Shown: positions 52,828 through 60,875, numbered from the stretch's first letter. The stretch is DNA of 64,000 nucleotides from Enterococcus saigonensis (GCF_011397115.1 NZ_AP022822.1:1161001-1225000); one strand, 5' to 3'. Notes: a model not told the origin generated them from the sequence alone. Numbers and translations: made by a program.

Positions 52828-53694
52828 TTGGCTTTATTCAAAAAGAAAAAATACATTCGGATTAATCCCAACCGCACACAGGCACCAAGTCAAAAACCAC
52901 AAGTTCCAGATAATTTGTGGGCTAAGTGTCCGAACTGTAAACACATGCTTTATACAAAAGATATTGGCGCAGAAAAAATTTGTCCTTATTGTGGTTATAA
53001 TTTTAGAATTAGTGCGTGGGAAAGAATTGCTATTACCATTGATGAAAAAAGTTTTGATGAATGGGACACTGATATATTTACTAATGACCCACTAAATTTT
53101 CCCCGTTATAAGGAAAAGATCAAGCAAACACAAGAAAAAACTGGACTACACGAAGCAGTATTGACCGGTGAAGCAACAATTAACAAGCTACCTTTCGCTT
53201 TGGGAATTATGGATCCGCATTTTATTATGGGAAGTATGGGGAGCATAGTTGGTGAAAAAATTACCCGTCTATTTGAAAAAGCACTTCAGAAAAATTTGCC
53301 CGTAGTGATTTTCACAGCTTCTGGAGGAGCTAGAATGCAAGAAGGTATTTTTTCATTAATGCAAATGGCAAAAATCTCTGCAGCGGTAAAACGCCATAGT
53401 AATGCTGGTTTATTTTACTTAACCGTCTTAACTGATCCCACAACTGGTGGTGTCACGGCAAGTTTTGCCATGCAAGGAGATATTATCCTGGCAGAACCAC
53501 AAAGTCTAATTGGTTTTGCCGGGCGCCGGGTGATTGAACAGACGATTAAACAAGAATTGCCAGAAAATTTCCAAAAAGCAGAATTTTTGTTAGAACATGG
53601 GTTTGTTGATCAAATTGTGCCGCGCACCGAGTTAAAAGTTAAAATAGAACATTTGCTACAATTACACACGACAGAAGGGTGGCTGGCAAAATGA
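52828..53694 (+). CDS. accD: Acetyl-CoA carboxylase carboxyltransferase subunit beta
   Basis: With AccA transfers carboxyl from biotin to acetyl-CoA, giving malonyl-CoA. The 288-residue product has the N-terminal four-Cys zinc ribbon CPNC...CPYC (about 35-57), then a crotonase-fold domain with TASGGARMQEGIFSLMQMAK (in part, about 163-182) and GFAGRRVIEQT. The start is TTG 52828 with GGAGGGA. Its stop overlaps the accA ATG (ATGA). Confidence 0.96.
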   Translation: MALFKKKKYIRINPNRTQAPSQKPQVPDNLWAKCPNCKHMLYTKDIGAEKICPYCGYNFRISAWERIAITIDEKSFDEWDTDIFTNDPLNFPRYKEKIKQTQEKTGLHEAVLTGEATINKLPFALGIMDPHFIMGSMGSIVGEKITRLFEKALQKNLPVVIFTASGGARMQEGIFSLMQMAKISAAVKRHSNAGLFYLTVLTDPTTGGVTASFAMQGDIILAEPQSLIGFAGRRVIEQTIKQELPENFQKAEFLLEHGFVDQIVPRTELKVKIEHLLQLHTTEGWLAK

Positions 53695-54473
53695 CCGCGG
53701 CTCACGAAATTGTGCAGTTGGCGCGGGGAAAAGAGCGGCTGACTGCTTTGGAATTTTTTGATTTGATTTTTGACGACTATGAAGGATTTCACGGAGATCG
53801 ATTATTTGCTGATGATGAAGCGGTCGTTGGTGGCATTGCGACATTGGATAAGAAACCAGTTACGGTCATTGGAATCCAAAAAGGACGAGATTTACAAGAA
53901 AATTTAAAAACGAATTTCGGTTCACCCCATCCTGAAGGTTACCGGAAGGCGTTACGATTAATGAGACAGGCGGAAAAATTTAGACGTCCTGTAATTACAT
54001 TTATTAATACTGCTGGTGCATATTGCGGCATTGGGGCTGAAGAAAGAGGCGAAGGTGAAGCAATTGCCAAAAACCTAATGGAAATGTCTGATCTGCAGGT
54101 TCCAATTATTGCAATTATCATCGGTGAAGGTGGTAGTGGTGGTGCTTTAGCATTGGCTGTCGGTGATGAAGTGTGGATGATGGAACATTCCATTTATGCT
54201 ATTTTGTCTCCTGAAGGTTTTGCTTCTATCTTGTGGAAAGATGGTAGTCGTGCTCACGAAGCAGCTGGATTAATGAAAATTACAGCACAAGAATTATATG
54301 ACTTAAAAGTAATTGAAAAAGTAATTCCTGAAACAAAAGATGGAAAAATGCTGTCACATGAAGTTATTATTCAATATATGCAAAAAGAAATTGCTGAAAA
54401 ATTAGCACTATTATCAAAAAAAGATACGACAACTTTACTAACAGAACGTTATGAGCGTTTCCGTAAATTCTAA
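53691..54473 (+). CDS. accA: Acetyl-CoA carboxylase carboxyltransferase subunit alpha
   Basis: Partner of AccD. The 260-residue product has FHGDRLFADDEAVVGGIA (in part, about 32-49), the GSPHPEGYRKALRLM segment (about 76-90) and GEGGSGGALALAVGDEVWMME (in part, about 147-167) for the carboxybiotin oxyanion hole. An in-frame GTG lies at 53679; ATG 53691 is preferred because of the ATGA coupling with accD. It ends the fatty-acid operon. Confidence 0.95.
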   Translation: MTAAHEIVQLARGKERLTALEFFDLIFDDYEGFHGDRLFADDEAVVGGIATLDKKPVTVIGIQKGRDLQENLKTNFGSPHPEGYRKALRLMRQAEKFRRPVITFINTAGAYCGIGAEERGEGEAIAKNLMEMSDLQVPIIAIIIGEGGSGGALALAVGDEVWMMEHSIYAILSPEGFASILWKDGSRAHEAAGLMKITAQELYDLKVIEKVIPETKDGKMLSHEVIIQYMQKEIAEKLALLSKKDTTTLLTERYERFRKF

Positions 54474-54477
54474 TAAG

Positions 54478-54517
54478 AACTTATCATTCGTTACAACAAT
54501 GAATGATAAGTTTTTTT
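54478..54517 (+). terminator. Terminator of the fab-acc operon
   Basis: AACTTATCATTC pairs with GAATGATAAGTT, followed by seven T. Confidence 0.9.
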
Positions 54518-54599
54518 GTGGTAAAAATAAAGATGATTTTTGTTATATAAAAAATATGATAGAATCAAAAAAGTATTAAGCTAGTAAGAGGGGAAGAAT

Positions 54600-55166
54600 A
54601 TGAAAGAAATTATTGCAGCCATAACAGCATATCAGCCGATTACACCGCAAGAAGTTACCGATAAAAAACTATTTTTAGAGAAAATTCAATATCAAAAAAA
54701 TTTATTGACGCGAGAAAATAAAGAGTACCATTTTTCATCTTCTGCTTGGGTTGTCAACCCTAATTATACTAAGACGTTAATGGTTTTTCATAATATTTAT
54801 CAATCTTATGCTTGGACGGGTGGACATGCAGATGGCATGGATAATTTGTTGCAAGTTGCGAAAAAAGAATTGGTGGAAGAAACGGGAATTACAAACTATC
54901 ATGAAGTTACCAAAACGTTATTTTCTTTTGATATTTTACCTGTACCAGCGCATTATAAGAATGGAGAATTTGTCAAAGCACACTACCATATCAATACTAC
55001 CTATCTTTTTGAGGCACCGGAAAATCAAAACCTGCAAATTAAACCTGATGAAAATAGCGATGTCAGGTGGATTAACGCTGCTAGTTTAGAGCAAGAAGTT
55101 GCAGAAATTGCGATGCAACCATATTATCGTAAATTAATGAATAAGGCACAAAAGTTTAAAAACTAA
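54600..55166 (+). CDS. Nudix hydrolase
   Basis: A 188-residue Nudix-fold protein. The Nudix box reads GHADGMDNLLQVAKKELVEETGI (about 77-99), with Asp for the first Glu and Lys for the usual Arg, but with the metal-binding EEXG core intact. The rest resembles isopentenyl-diphosphate-isomerase-like and ADP-ribose-type Nudix enzymes, including a late DVRWINAASLE segment. The substrate cannot be named. ATG 54600 follows AGGGGAAG. It has its own terminator. Confidence 0.82.
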   Translation: MKEIIAAITAYQPITPQEVTDKKLFLEKIQYQKNLLTRENKEYHFSSSAWVVNPNYTKTLMVFHNIYQSYAWTGGHADGMDNLLQVAKKELVEETGITNYHEVTKTLFSFDILPVPAHYKNGEFVKAHYHINTTYLFEAPENQNLQIKPDENSDVRWINAASLEQEVAEIAMQPYYRKLMNKAQKFKN

Positions 55167-55246
55167 CTTCGCTTTACTCAGAAAAATAAGGTTAGTCAAT
55201 TTATTTTTTGAAATTTTGGTAAATTAAAAATCATGGATACTCTTGT

Positions 55247-55293
55247 CATAAAAAGGATTTAGAACAAAAATTTGTTCTAAATCCTTTTTTGTA
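55247..55293 (+). terminator. Terminator of the Nudix gene
   Basis: AAAAGGATTTAGAACAAA pairs with TTTGTTCTAAATCCTTTT, followed by T. The rest of the 335-base gap to the ABC transporter genes is AT-rich and shows no other clear signal. Confidence 0.85.
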
Positions 55294-55501
55294 TAAAAAA
55301 TGTATATCTGAGATTGGATAATCTCAGTGATGCAATTTCTTTAAAAAATATTAGACACAAATAAAAGCTTGATAAAGTAATATATGTATCTTTAGTGAAA
55401 AGATTCAGAAAAAGCGTGCATTTAAAAAGACCTTGTGCTAGTATGTATATATTATCACCATATTAGTTTAAAATGAATATATATTTAAAAGGAGCGATTG
55501 G

Positions 55502-56311
55502 ATGAAAAAAATTTTGACAAGTTTAGCGATTGTGGGGGCCTGTTTTTTGTTAACAGCCTGTGGTAGTAAAAAAGAAGAAGACAAATTAGCCGGAATTAAA
55601 GCAAGTGGCGTATTGAAAGTGGGGACTTCAGCTGAGTTTGCGCCATTTGAATTTCATACATTAGTTGCTGGCGAAGATAAAATTGTGGGAGCGGATATAG
55701 ATTTAGCACAAGCGATTGCTGATAAATTAGGTGTGAAATTAAAAATTGAAGATATGGAATTCAATGCTGTTTTAGCTACCTTAAAAGAAGGAAAAGTTGA
55801 TTTAGGTATTGCGGGCATCTCTGCCACGCCTACGCGCCAAAAATCCTTTGATTTTTCGACTAATTATTACAATCCTCCTCAAAAAGTTGTTATTAATAAA
55901 AAAAATGCAGCAAACTATAATTCTATTGCTAGTTTAAAAGGTAAAAAAATTGGCGCACAAAAAGGTTCTATTCAAGAAGACGTTGTAAAAAATCAAATGA
56001 AAGATCCGCAAATTGTTTCTGTAGCGAAAGTTCCCAATTTGATTTTAGAAGTAAAACAAGGTTCTATTGATGCATTAGTTGTTGAAGAAACTGTGGGCGC
56101 TTCTTATATTGCCCAAAATCCAGAATTACAGTTTGCAACGATTGATCTAAAATCTAGTGATGATGAGGCTTATGCGATTGCGATGCAAAAAGGCAGTCAA
56201 AACTTAAAAAAAGAAATTAATAAAATTATTCAAGAATTAATGGATTCTGGAGAAATAGAAAAATACGTCAAAGAAAATACTGCTATCGCAAATAAAACAA
56301 CCAAAAAATAA
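55502..56311 (+). CDS. Amino-acid ABC transporter substrate-binding lipoprotein
   Basis: A 269-residue extracellular lipoprotein: signal peptide with lipobox LTACG (Cys about 20), then a periplasmic-binding-protein type 3 fold with VLKVGTSAEFAPFEF (about 36-50), DIDLAQAIADKLGVKL (about 65-80) and GIAGISATPTRQKSFDFS (about 107-124). It captures a polar amino acid, perhaps glutamine, arginine or cystine; specificity is not readable. It heads a three-gene operon with permease and ATPase. Confidence 0.93.
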   Translation: MKKILTSLAIVGACFLLTACGSKKEEDKLAGIKASGVLKVGTSAEFAPFEFHTLVAGEDKIVGADIDLAQAIADKLGVKLKIEDMEFNAVLATLKEGKVDLGIAGISATPTRQKSFDFSTNYYNPPQKVVINKKNAANYNSIASLKGKKIGAQKGSIQEDVVKNQMKDPQIVSVAKVPNLILEVKQGSIDALVVEETVGASYIAQNPELQFATIDLKSSDDEAYAIAMQKGSQNLKKEINKIIQELMDSGEIEKYVKENTAIANKTTKK

Positions 56312-56326
56312 AAATGGAGAGTAAAA

Positions 56327-57016
56327 ATGGATTTTTCTTTTTTAGCTGAATATTATCCATATTTCTTATATGGAACTGTTATCACTTTGATTATTTCTGT
56401 GGTAACCATCATTATTGGAACTTTAATTGGAATTTTAATGGCATTAGCCAAACTTAGCTCCGTTACGCCATTGAAATGGTTGGCAAATATTTATATTGAA
56501 ATATTTCGCTGTACGCCAATGTTAATTCAAATTATGATTGGGTTTGTCTTGTTACAAGGAACTTTTTCTGCTCCAACAATTGCTATTGGTATTTTAAAAT
56601 TGGATTTTACCCGTTTGATTCCGGGCATTATCGTCATTTCTTTAAATTCGGGAGCTTATGTCGCTGAAATTGTGCGTGGAGGCATTCAATCGGTTGACAT
56701 TGGTCAAAGTGAGGCGGCTAGCTCGCTAGGGTTAAAACCAATGCAGGCAATGCGTTATGTTATCTTTCCTCAAGCATTGCGTAATATTTTACCGCCAATG
56801 GGCAATGAGTTTATTATTTTGATGAAAGATTCATCATTACTTTCTACAATTGGTATTTATGAGTTGATGAATACCGCTCAAATTGTTATTACAAATTCTT
56901 ATATTCCGCTGGAACCGTATTTTGTAGCAGCTGCTATTTATTTTGTTATAACTTTTTCAACGGGGCGACTTTTAGCTTGGTGGGAACAAAAAATGGGGAT
57001 GGGCTATAGTCGTTAA
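56327..57016 (+). CDS. Amino-acid ABC transporter permease
   Basis: A 229-residue membrane protein of the His/Glu/Gln/Arg-type permease family, with about five transmembrane helices. It carries the EAA loop SEAASSLGLKPMQAMRYVIFPQALRNILPP (in part, about 128-155) that docks to the ATPase, and an N-terminal GTVITLIISVVTIIIGTLIG segment. It starts 16 bases after the lipoprotein gene with TGGAGAG upstream. A single permease type suggests a homodimer. Confidence 0.94.
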   Translation: MDFSFLAEYYPYFLYGTVITLIISVVTIIIGTLIGILMALAKLSSVTPLKWLANIYIEIFRCTPMLIQIMIGFVLLQGTFSAPTIAIGILKLDFTRLIPGIIVISLNSGAYVAEIVRGGIQSVDIGQSEAASSLGLKPMQAMRYVIFPQALRNILPPMGNEFIILMKDSSLLSTIGIYELMNTAQIVITNSYIPLEPYFVAAAIYFVITFSTGRLLAWWEQKMGMGYSR

Positions 57017-57039
57017 GTGGATTTTAAAAGAGGGGTAAT

Positions 57040-57774
57040 ATGTCTGTTTTAATCGATGTGAAAGACTTGCACAAGTCTTTCAAAAATAATGCAGTTTTAA
57101 AAGGAATCGATACACAAATTCAAAAAGGGGAAGTAGTAGTGATTATTGGACCATCAGGTTCAGGAAAGAGTACTTTTTTACGCTGTTTGAATTTGTTAGA
57201 AACACCTACAAAAGGTAATATTTTTTTTGAAAATCAAAATATTACTGACCCAAAAAACGATTTGTATCAAATGCGAGAAAGAATGGGGATGGTTTTTCAA
57301 AATTTCAATTTATTCCCTAATATGAAGGTTTTGGACAATATTACATTAGCGCCGCGTAAGGTCAAAAATATGTCCAGTGCTGAAGCCGAAGTAATTGCAC
57401 AAGAGTTATTAAAAAAAGTGGGCTTGGCTGATAAAGCGGCAGCTTATCCTCAGTCATTATCAGGTGGGCAAAAGCAACGGATAGCTATTGCTAGAGCGTT
57501 AGCTATGCAACCAGAAGTTATGCTTTTTGATGAACCAACCTCTGCTTTAGATCCTGAAATGGTTGGTGAGGTCTTGCAAGTAATGCAAGATTTAGCAAAA
57601 GAAGGGATGACCATGGTGATTGTAACCCATGAAATGGGCTTCGCTAAAGAAGTAGGTAACCGCGTATTATTTATGGATGAGGGGATTATTAGAGAAGAAG
57701 GGACACCTGCAGCGATTTTTGACAATCCAAAAAATGAACGGACAGTTAGTTTCTTATCAAAAGTTTTATCTTAA
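57040..57774 (+). CDS. Amino-acid ABC transporter ATP-binding protein
   Basis: A 244-residue ATPase of the polar-amino-acid (GlnQ/HisP) type: Walker A GPSGSGKST (about 34-42), Q loop FQNFNLFP, signature LSGGQKQRIAIARAL (about 137-151), Walker B VMLFDEPTSALD (about 158-169) and H-loop VTHEMGFAKEV. It powers import by the preceding lipoprotein and permease. The ATG follows AGAGGGG. A bidirectional terminator follows. Confidence 0.95.
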   Translation: MSVLIDVKDLHKSFKNNAVLKGIDTQIQKGEVVVIIGPSGSGKSTFLRCLNLLETPTKGNIFFENQNITDPKNDLYQMRERMGMVFQNFNLFPNMKVLDNITLAPRKVKNMSSAEAEVIAQELLKKVGLADKAAAYPQSLSGGQKQRIAIARALAMQPEVMLFDEPTSALDPEMVGEVLQVMQDLAKEGMTMVIVTHEMGFAKEVGNRVLFMDEGIIREEGTPAAIFDNPKNERTVSFLSKVLS

Positions 57775-57779
57775 TAAAA

Positions 57780-57845
57780 ACAAGGTAACATCTAAAGTAA
57801 ATTGCTAAAAGCAGCAGGTAATTTACTTTAGAGTTACCTTGTTTT
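57780..57845. terminator. Bidirectional terminator
   Basis: ACAAGGTAAC pairs with GTTACCTTGT, enclosing a second nested stem (CTAAAGTAAATT / AATTTACTTTAG). A and T runs flank it. It lies between the ABC operon and the convergent small gene. Confidence 0.8.
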
Positions 57846-57850
57846 GTGTT

Positions 57851-58138
57851 TTAAGGTTGTTCGTCAGTTTTTGTAGCTAATTCAAAAGGCGAACCGATAT
57901 AGATATAGCGTGTCGTAACAATACCGTCAGGGTCAGTAGAACAAATTTCTTGCTTAAATGGAAAACAAATCCGTTGTCCTAATTTTGTTTCATCACTTGT
58001 TGCGATAATTTGAAAATTAGGTGCAGTTGGTAACGCTTCTGCCACTTTTTCAATAATCATTTCATCGCTCATATCTTGTGTCTTAACAATTCGTTTGTAA
58101 TCTTCCAAAAATGCTACTTGATTTCCAAAGATTTCCAT
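57851..58138 (-). CDS. Hypothetical 95-residue protein
   Basis: A soluble 95-residue product with no recognised domain. The N-terminal half is helical (FLEDYKRIVKTQDMSDEMIIEKVAEAL in part); the C-terminal half looks beta-rich with two Cys (RICFPFKQEICSTDPDG, about 56-72) and a YIYIGSPFELAT ending. AAAGGAG precedes the ATG on the minus strand, which supports translation. It is the last gene before the tRNA scar and may be ordinary chromosome; function unknown. Confidence 0.6.
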   Translation of the reverse strand: MEIFGNQVAFLEDYKRIVKTQDMSDEMIIEKVAEALPTAPNFQIIATSDETKLGQRICFPFKQEICSTDPDGIVTTRYIYIGSPFELATKTDEQP

Positions 58139-58594
58139 AATAATAAACTCCTTTATGAAATTAAATTAAGAAAAGCAGTAGTTAAGATAAAATATCGCTT
58201 TCACCAATTTTAGCATAAGTTTGGTTTTTTGACCGCGTTAAGGTTCACGCTACAAAACAAGTTCATTTCAATATTGATTTATACGAAATTCAACCGAGTA
58301 TCCCACATGTAATAGTATGTGTTGTTATTTGTTTCTTGTAGATTTGGTGTGTAAATACGTCAATGGAAAGCCTATTTTAAGATTAGATGGGAAATAGTGT
58401 TCGCAATATACAACCTAGAATAATAGATGCGTGGTCTGAAATAATATTATTGCGCCAAAGCCATTAAAAAAAGCGCTAGAAAAGTTGTAAACACTTTGAT
58501 GATTTTTTCTTTTTATATTTAATTTGTAAACTAATCCTTTTTTCTAGAAAATAAAGTAGGTAAAAAATCTAACAGAGACTAAAAACAAGAAATT
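58139..58594. other. AT-rich stretch without a supportable gene
   Basis: No ORF with a start signal, RNA gene or strong repeat is seen between the 95-residue gene and the repeats beside the tRNA scar. It holds the upstream region of the minus-strand 95-residue gene. It could contain degraded sequence from past integration. Confidence 0.5.
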
Positions 58595-58595
58595 C

Positions 58596-58613
58596 CGTGG
58601 CATTTTCGTGGCA
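58596..58613 (+). repeat. Direct repeat CGTGGCA beside the tRNA scar
   Basis: CGTGGCA occurs at 58596-58602 and 58607-58613, an 11-base period, within TCCGTGGCATTTTCGTGGCA. Short repeats at helical spacing next to an attachment site are typical of integrase arm-binding sites. The role is inferred. Confidence 0.45.
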
Positions 58614-58624
58614 AAAAAATAAAA

Positions 58625-58665
58625 AAAGCTCTACAAATCCTGTTTTAATAAGGTTTGTAGAGCCG
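58625..58665 (-). terminator. Terminator downstream of the tRNA fragment
   Basis: On the minus strand GCTCTACAAACC pairs with GGATTTGTAGAGC-type sequence (one bulge), followed by TTTTTTTATTTTTTT. It lies directly after the tRNA 3' end. Confidence 0.8.
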
Positions 58666-58672
58666 TAATTGA

Positions 58673-58718
58673 AGCGGGTGACGAGAATCGAACTCGCGAC
58701 GGAAGCTTGGGAAGCTTC
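58673..58718 (-). pseudogene. 3' fragment of tRNA-Gly(CCC), integration scar
   Basis: The minus strand holds an intact anticodon arm (GAAGC, loop TTCCCAA with anticodon CCC at 58711-58709, GCTTC), a T arm (GCGAG TTCGATT CTCGT) and the acceptor 3' strand CACCCGC plus discriminator T. The 5' acceptor strand and D arm are absent: no GCGGGTG lies at the expected distance. This is the pattern left at the far end of an element integrated into a tRNA 3' end. The rebuilt complete tRNA should lie to the right, beyond the window. Confidence 0.85.
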
Positions 58719-59039
58719 TGTGTTAGTAGCAATCCTCATAAAACCTTGCTCTATCGGTGTTTTCACAATGCTAAAGCTGATTAGTTTAGATAATAGTTTA
58801 GGTTCATGAAAATAAAAAAGTGGGGCACATATGAAAGGACTGAAACTAAATCCTTTTTAAAGATGCAGAGTCGGTTATGGCATCTCAAAAAACTAATAAT
58901 TCCAGTAATAATAAGTATCATTTCGGAAAAAGATTCGGAACTGTATTTATATTTACAAGGTATTGTTAAAAGAGGTGCAAACTAATTTTTAGTCATTTTA
59001 TGGCATGACTTTACTTAACTCTAGTGCTGATAGGATTTA
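58719..59039. other. Left end of the integrated element, non-coding
   Basis: About 320 bases to the right of the tRNA fragment contain no supportable gene. The sequence is AT-rich and probably carries the element terminus. Confidence 0.45.
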
Positions 59040-59088
59040 ATAAAAAAATATTTGGTACCATTTCTTATTTAAAAGTAATGGTACCAAG
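59040..59088 (-). terminator. Terminator of the minus-strand secreted/membrane cassette
   Basis: TTGGTACCATT (59052-59062) and AATGGTACCAA (59077-59087) are perfect 11-bp arms. On the minus strand a T-rich run follows. Confidence 0.75.
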
Positions 59089-59160
59089 TATCATAGAACC
59101 ATTATTATTTTTTTCCATTTCTTCCAATTTAAAATCAACCATTTATCATGGCTATTTTTT

Positions 59161-59865
59161 TCAACCTGGCCATTCAGTGTATAAAGCAGAAACTAACGAA
59201 TTTCCACTAGTTTTACCTGTTGCAAGATAGGTTTGTACTGCATCAATATTGGATCCTTTAAAGATATAACTTAATGTTCCTTTCATACGAACTTGAATAT
59301 ACTTTTTATTTGTTGATATCGTTGTCCAAGAACGTATTCCTGACCATGATGACAATGTAATACCACTCTTATAAGAGCCCCCAAGTAGGCTGAGCTGATT
59401 TACTTTTGAACTACTTATTTTTGCAGAGAAGTCTTGATTAATGTGACCCCAACCAATAGCTGGGATTGCACAATTAACTTTTGCTACATAGGTACTTCCA
59501 TCTTTTGCAATATCCATTGGTTGTATCAATCCACTTGAGTTTTCTTCCTTAGAAAGTTCTATGGTCGTCGAATCTACCTGTTGTTTCAATGATTTGATTA
59601 CTGCTTGTTTTTCATTCTCCAGTTCGTTTTTAGTAACTATTTTGGTTTGATTAATATCGAATTTTAGACTATCAAAAATTACTACGTTTCCCTTTTCTAA
59701 AGAATACGTGTTTAATGTTTCTTGAATCTCTTGCTGAGCAGCCAAAATATCTTCTGCCGTATAATTAACAGCATTCAATTCAGCAGCACTAGCATTTCTA
59801 ACGGATCCTAAAGAGAATGTTAACCCAATTAGACACATTATTGAAACGATAAAATTCTTTTTCAT
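59161..59865 (-). CDS. Secreted protein of the two-component-linked cassette
   Basis: A 234-residue exported protein with a signal peptide (about 1-28, cleavage near ASAAEL). The mature N-terminal half is helical and charged (about 35-105), and a beta-rich C-terminal half (about 115-234) contains IPAIGWGHINQDFSAKI, GGSYKSGITLSSWSGIRSW and repeated Ser/Tyr strands, ending YTEWPG. I do not recognise a family. It is the last gene of a minus-strand set divergent from the AgrC/AgrA-like pair. Possible roles are effector, immunity factor or signal-binding protein; none is shown by sequence. Confidence 0.7.
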   Translation of the reverse strand: MKKNFIVSIMCLIGLTFSLGSVRNASAAELNAVNYTAEDILAAQQEIQETLNTYSLEKGNVVIFDSLKFDINQTKIVTKNELENEKQAVIKSLKQQVDSTTIELSKEENSSGLIQPMDIAKDGSTYVAKVNCAIPAIGWGHINQDFSAKISSSKVNQLSLLGGSYKSGITLSSWSGIRSWTTISTNKKYIQVRMKGTLSYIFKGSNIDAVQTYLATGKTSGNSLVSALYTEWPG

Positions 59866-59871
59866 ATCTTA

Positions 59872-60156
59872 TTAACTTCCTTTCTTTGATTTGAATTTGA
59901 GAGGCAAGAAATCAAAAATTAAAAAAAGTATGATATAGCTGGTAAGAATTGATAATATGAATCGTCCTAAATCAATATCAAATGAATTAAATAAACTATC
60001 TCCTTTTAATATTTTTCTGACAGTTACAAATTTGAATGGGAATCCTAGTGTTGTACTTGTTGAAAGATAATGGAAATTAAACTTTTGAAAATATGGAATT
60101 AAAACGTTCAAAGTTATAGACATTATTAATATGTTGAAATTAAAATATTTTCGCAT
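59872..60156 (-). CDS. Small membrane protein
   Basis: A 94-residue protein with two predicted hydrophobic segments (about 7-22 and 66-86), separated by a 40-residue loop, with a basic tail KFKSKKGS. There is no recognised domain. GGAAAGGAAAC before the ATG gives a convincing ribosome binding site. Its stop is six bases upstream of the secreted 234-residue gene, so the two are co-expressed. The size and topology suit an immunity or maturation partner, but this is speculation from context. Confidence 0.6.
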   Translation of the reverse strand: MRKYFNFNILIMSITLNVLIPYFQKFNFHYLSTSTTLGFPFKFVTVRKILKGDSLFNSFDIDLGRFILSILTSYIILFLIFDFLPLKFKSKKGS

Positions 60157-60299
60157 GATAGTTTCCTTTCCATTCTATTCATTCTCTCAAGATCGAAGTA
60201 AACGTACATCTACCCGCCAAATGTATTCCACAAATATTATTTTAATATCAGTCATTCTACTATTTTTATTTCAAAATTACTCGTATGGAACAGCTTTTT
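60157..60299 (-). other. Intergenic part of the cassette with very short or broken ORFs
   Basis: The stop of the 68-residue gene overlaps an ATG (ATGA) that opens MKKAVPYE and then stops. Twenty-eight bases later another short frame, MTDIKIIFVEYIWRVDVR and on, runs 22 codons without a clear RBS. These may be a decayed small-peptide gene or chance frames. Confidence 0.3.
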
Positions 60300-60506
60300 T
60301 CATTTTTTCTCACCTTTTCCTTTCGTAACAACATATTTGTTAAAGACAACCCAGTTAAAAAACAATCCTACAGCTACAAGAACTGAAGAGACCACAAATA
60401 ATGTAATTCCCCCTTCCATCAAATATTTTTTTATTGTTATTCCAATTAAAAAAAGTAATAATATAAGAAAAAATAAATTTACAACAATGATTCCAATTTT
60501 TTTCAT
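60300..60506 (-). CDS. Small two-helix membrane protein
   Basis: A 68-residue protein with two transmembrane helices (about 4-22 and 34-52) and a Lys/Gly-rich tail. ATG 60506 is used; the TTG two codons earlier is closer to the AGGGAG site and is possible. Tiny two-helix proteins in peptide-signalling loci are often immunity proteins or holin-like factors, but nothing specific is recognisable. An ATGA overlap at its stop leads into a nine-codon ORF. Confidence 0.55.
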   Translation of the reverse strand: MKKIGIIVVNLFFLILLLFLIGITIKKYLMEGGITLFVVSSVLVAVGLFFNWVVFNKYVVTKGKGEKK

Positions 60507-60588
60507 AACCAACGATTCTCCCTTATAGAAACAATCTATTGATAAAGCTAAAAAAGAACCTTAAGAAAAAATATTATTCAAGAACTCC

Positions 60589-60819
60589 CTAATAATAATA
60601 TCCAATATATAATTTTCGACCAGAATCATAACTATACCGAATACGAGTTAATCCTCTATATGTCTTTGGAGGCACTGTATCAAATTCGAATACTTTATAT
60701 GCAGAATAAGGATTGACTTGGTATGGTTGATTTCCAACATCAACTTGAGTAGTTCTCGTTGGGATATAAGGAACTAAAAGTGCTGCTATCATAAATAACC
60801 TAATAATTTTTTTTGACAT
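60589..60819 (-). CDS. Small Tyr-rich secreted protein, first gene of the cassette
   Basis: A 76-residue product with a hydrophobic signal sequence (about 4-20) and a mature part rich in Tyr and Arg, ending YIGYYY. There is no double-glycine leader, no Cys-containing autoinducer core and no lipobox. ATG 60819 (ATG 60822 alternative) is preceded by GGGGGTG. It is the gene nearest the LytTR-type repeat and so the likeliest direct target of the adjacent response regulator. It could be a signal peptide precursor, a bacteriocin-like effector or a surface peptide; undecided. Confidence 0.6.
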   Translation of the reverse strand: MSKKIIRLFMIAALLVPYIPTRTTQVDVGNQPYQVNPYSAYKVFEFDTVPPKTYRGLTRIRYSYDSGRKLYIGYYY

Positions 60820-60848
60820 CATTATCACCCCCATTCATATATACCACA

Positions 60849-60854
60849 AAAATA
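60849..60854 (-). promoter_or_regulatory. Probable -10 of the minus-strand cassette
   Basis: Minus-strand TATTTT, 16 bases downstream of a poor -35-like TGAACA. The tandem repeat lies directly upstream, as expected for an activator-dependent promoter. Confidence 0.4.
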
Positions 60855-60875
60855 GTCTAAGGAATTAGATTGTTC

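Noticed and set aside
58569..58766. Minus-strand 65-codon frame across the tRNA fragment
   Set aside because: It runs through the terminator and tRNA remnant, has no ribosome binding site and is explained by the tRNA-derived sequence.
60131..60328. Plus-strand hydrophobic 65-codon frame within the minus-strand cassette
   Set aside because: It starts at TTG without an RBS and lies antisense to the cassette; hydrophobicity is common in AT-rich antisense frames.
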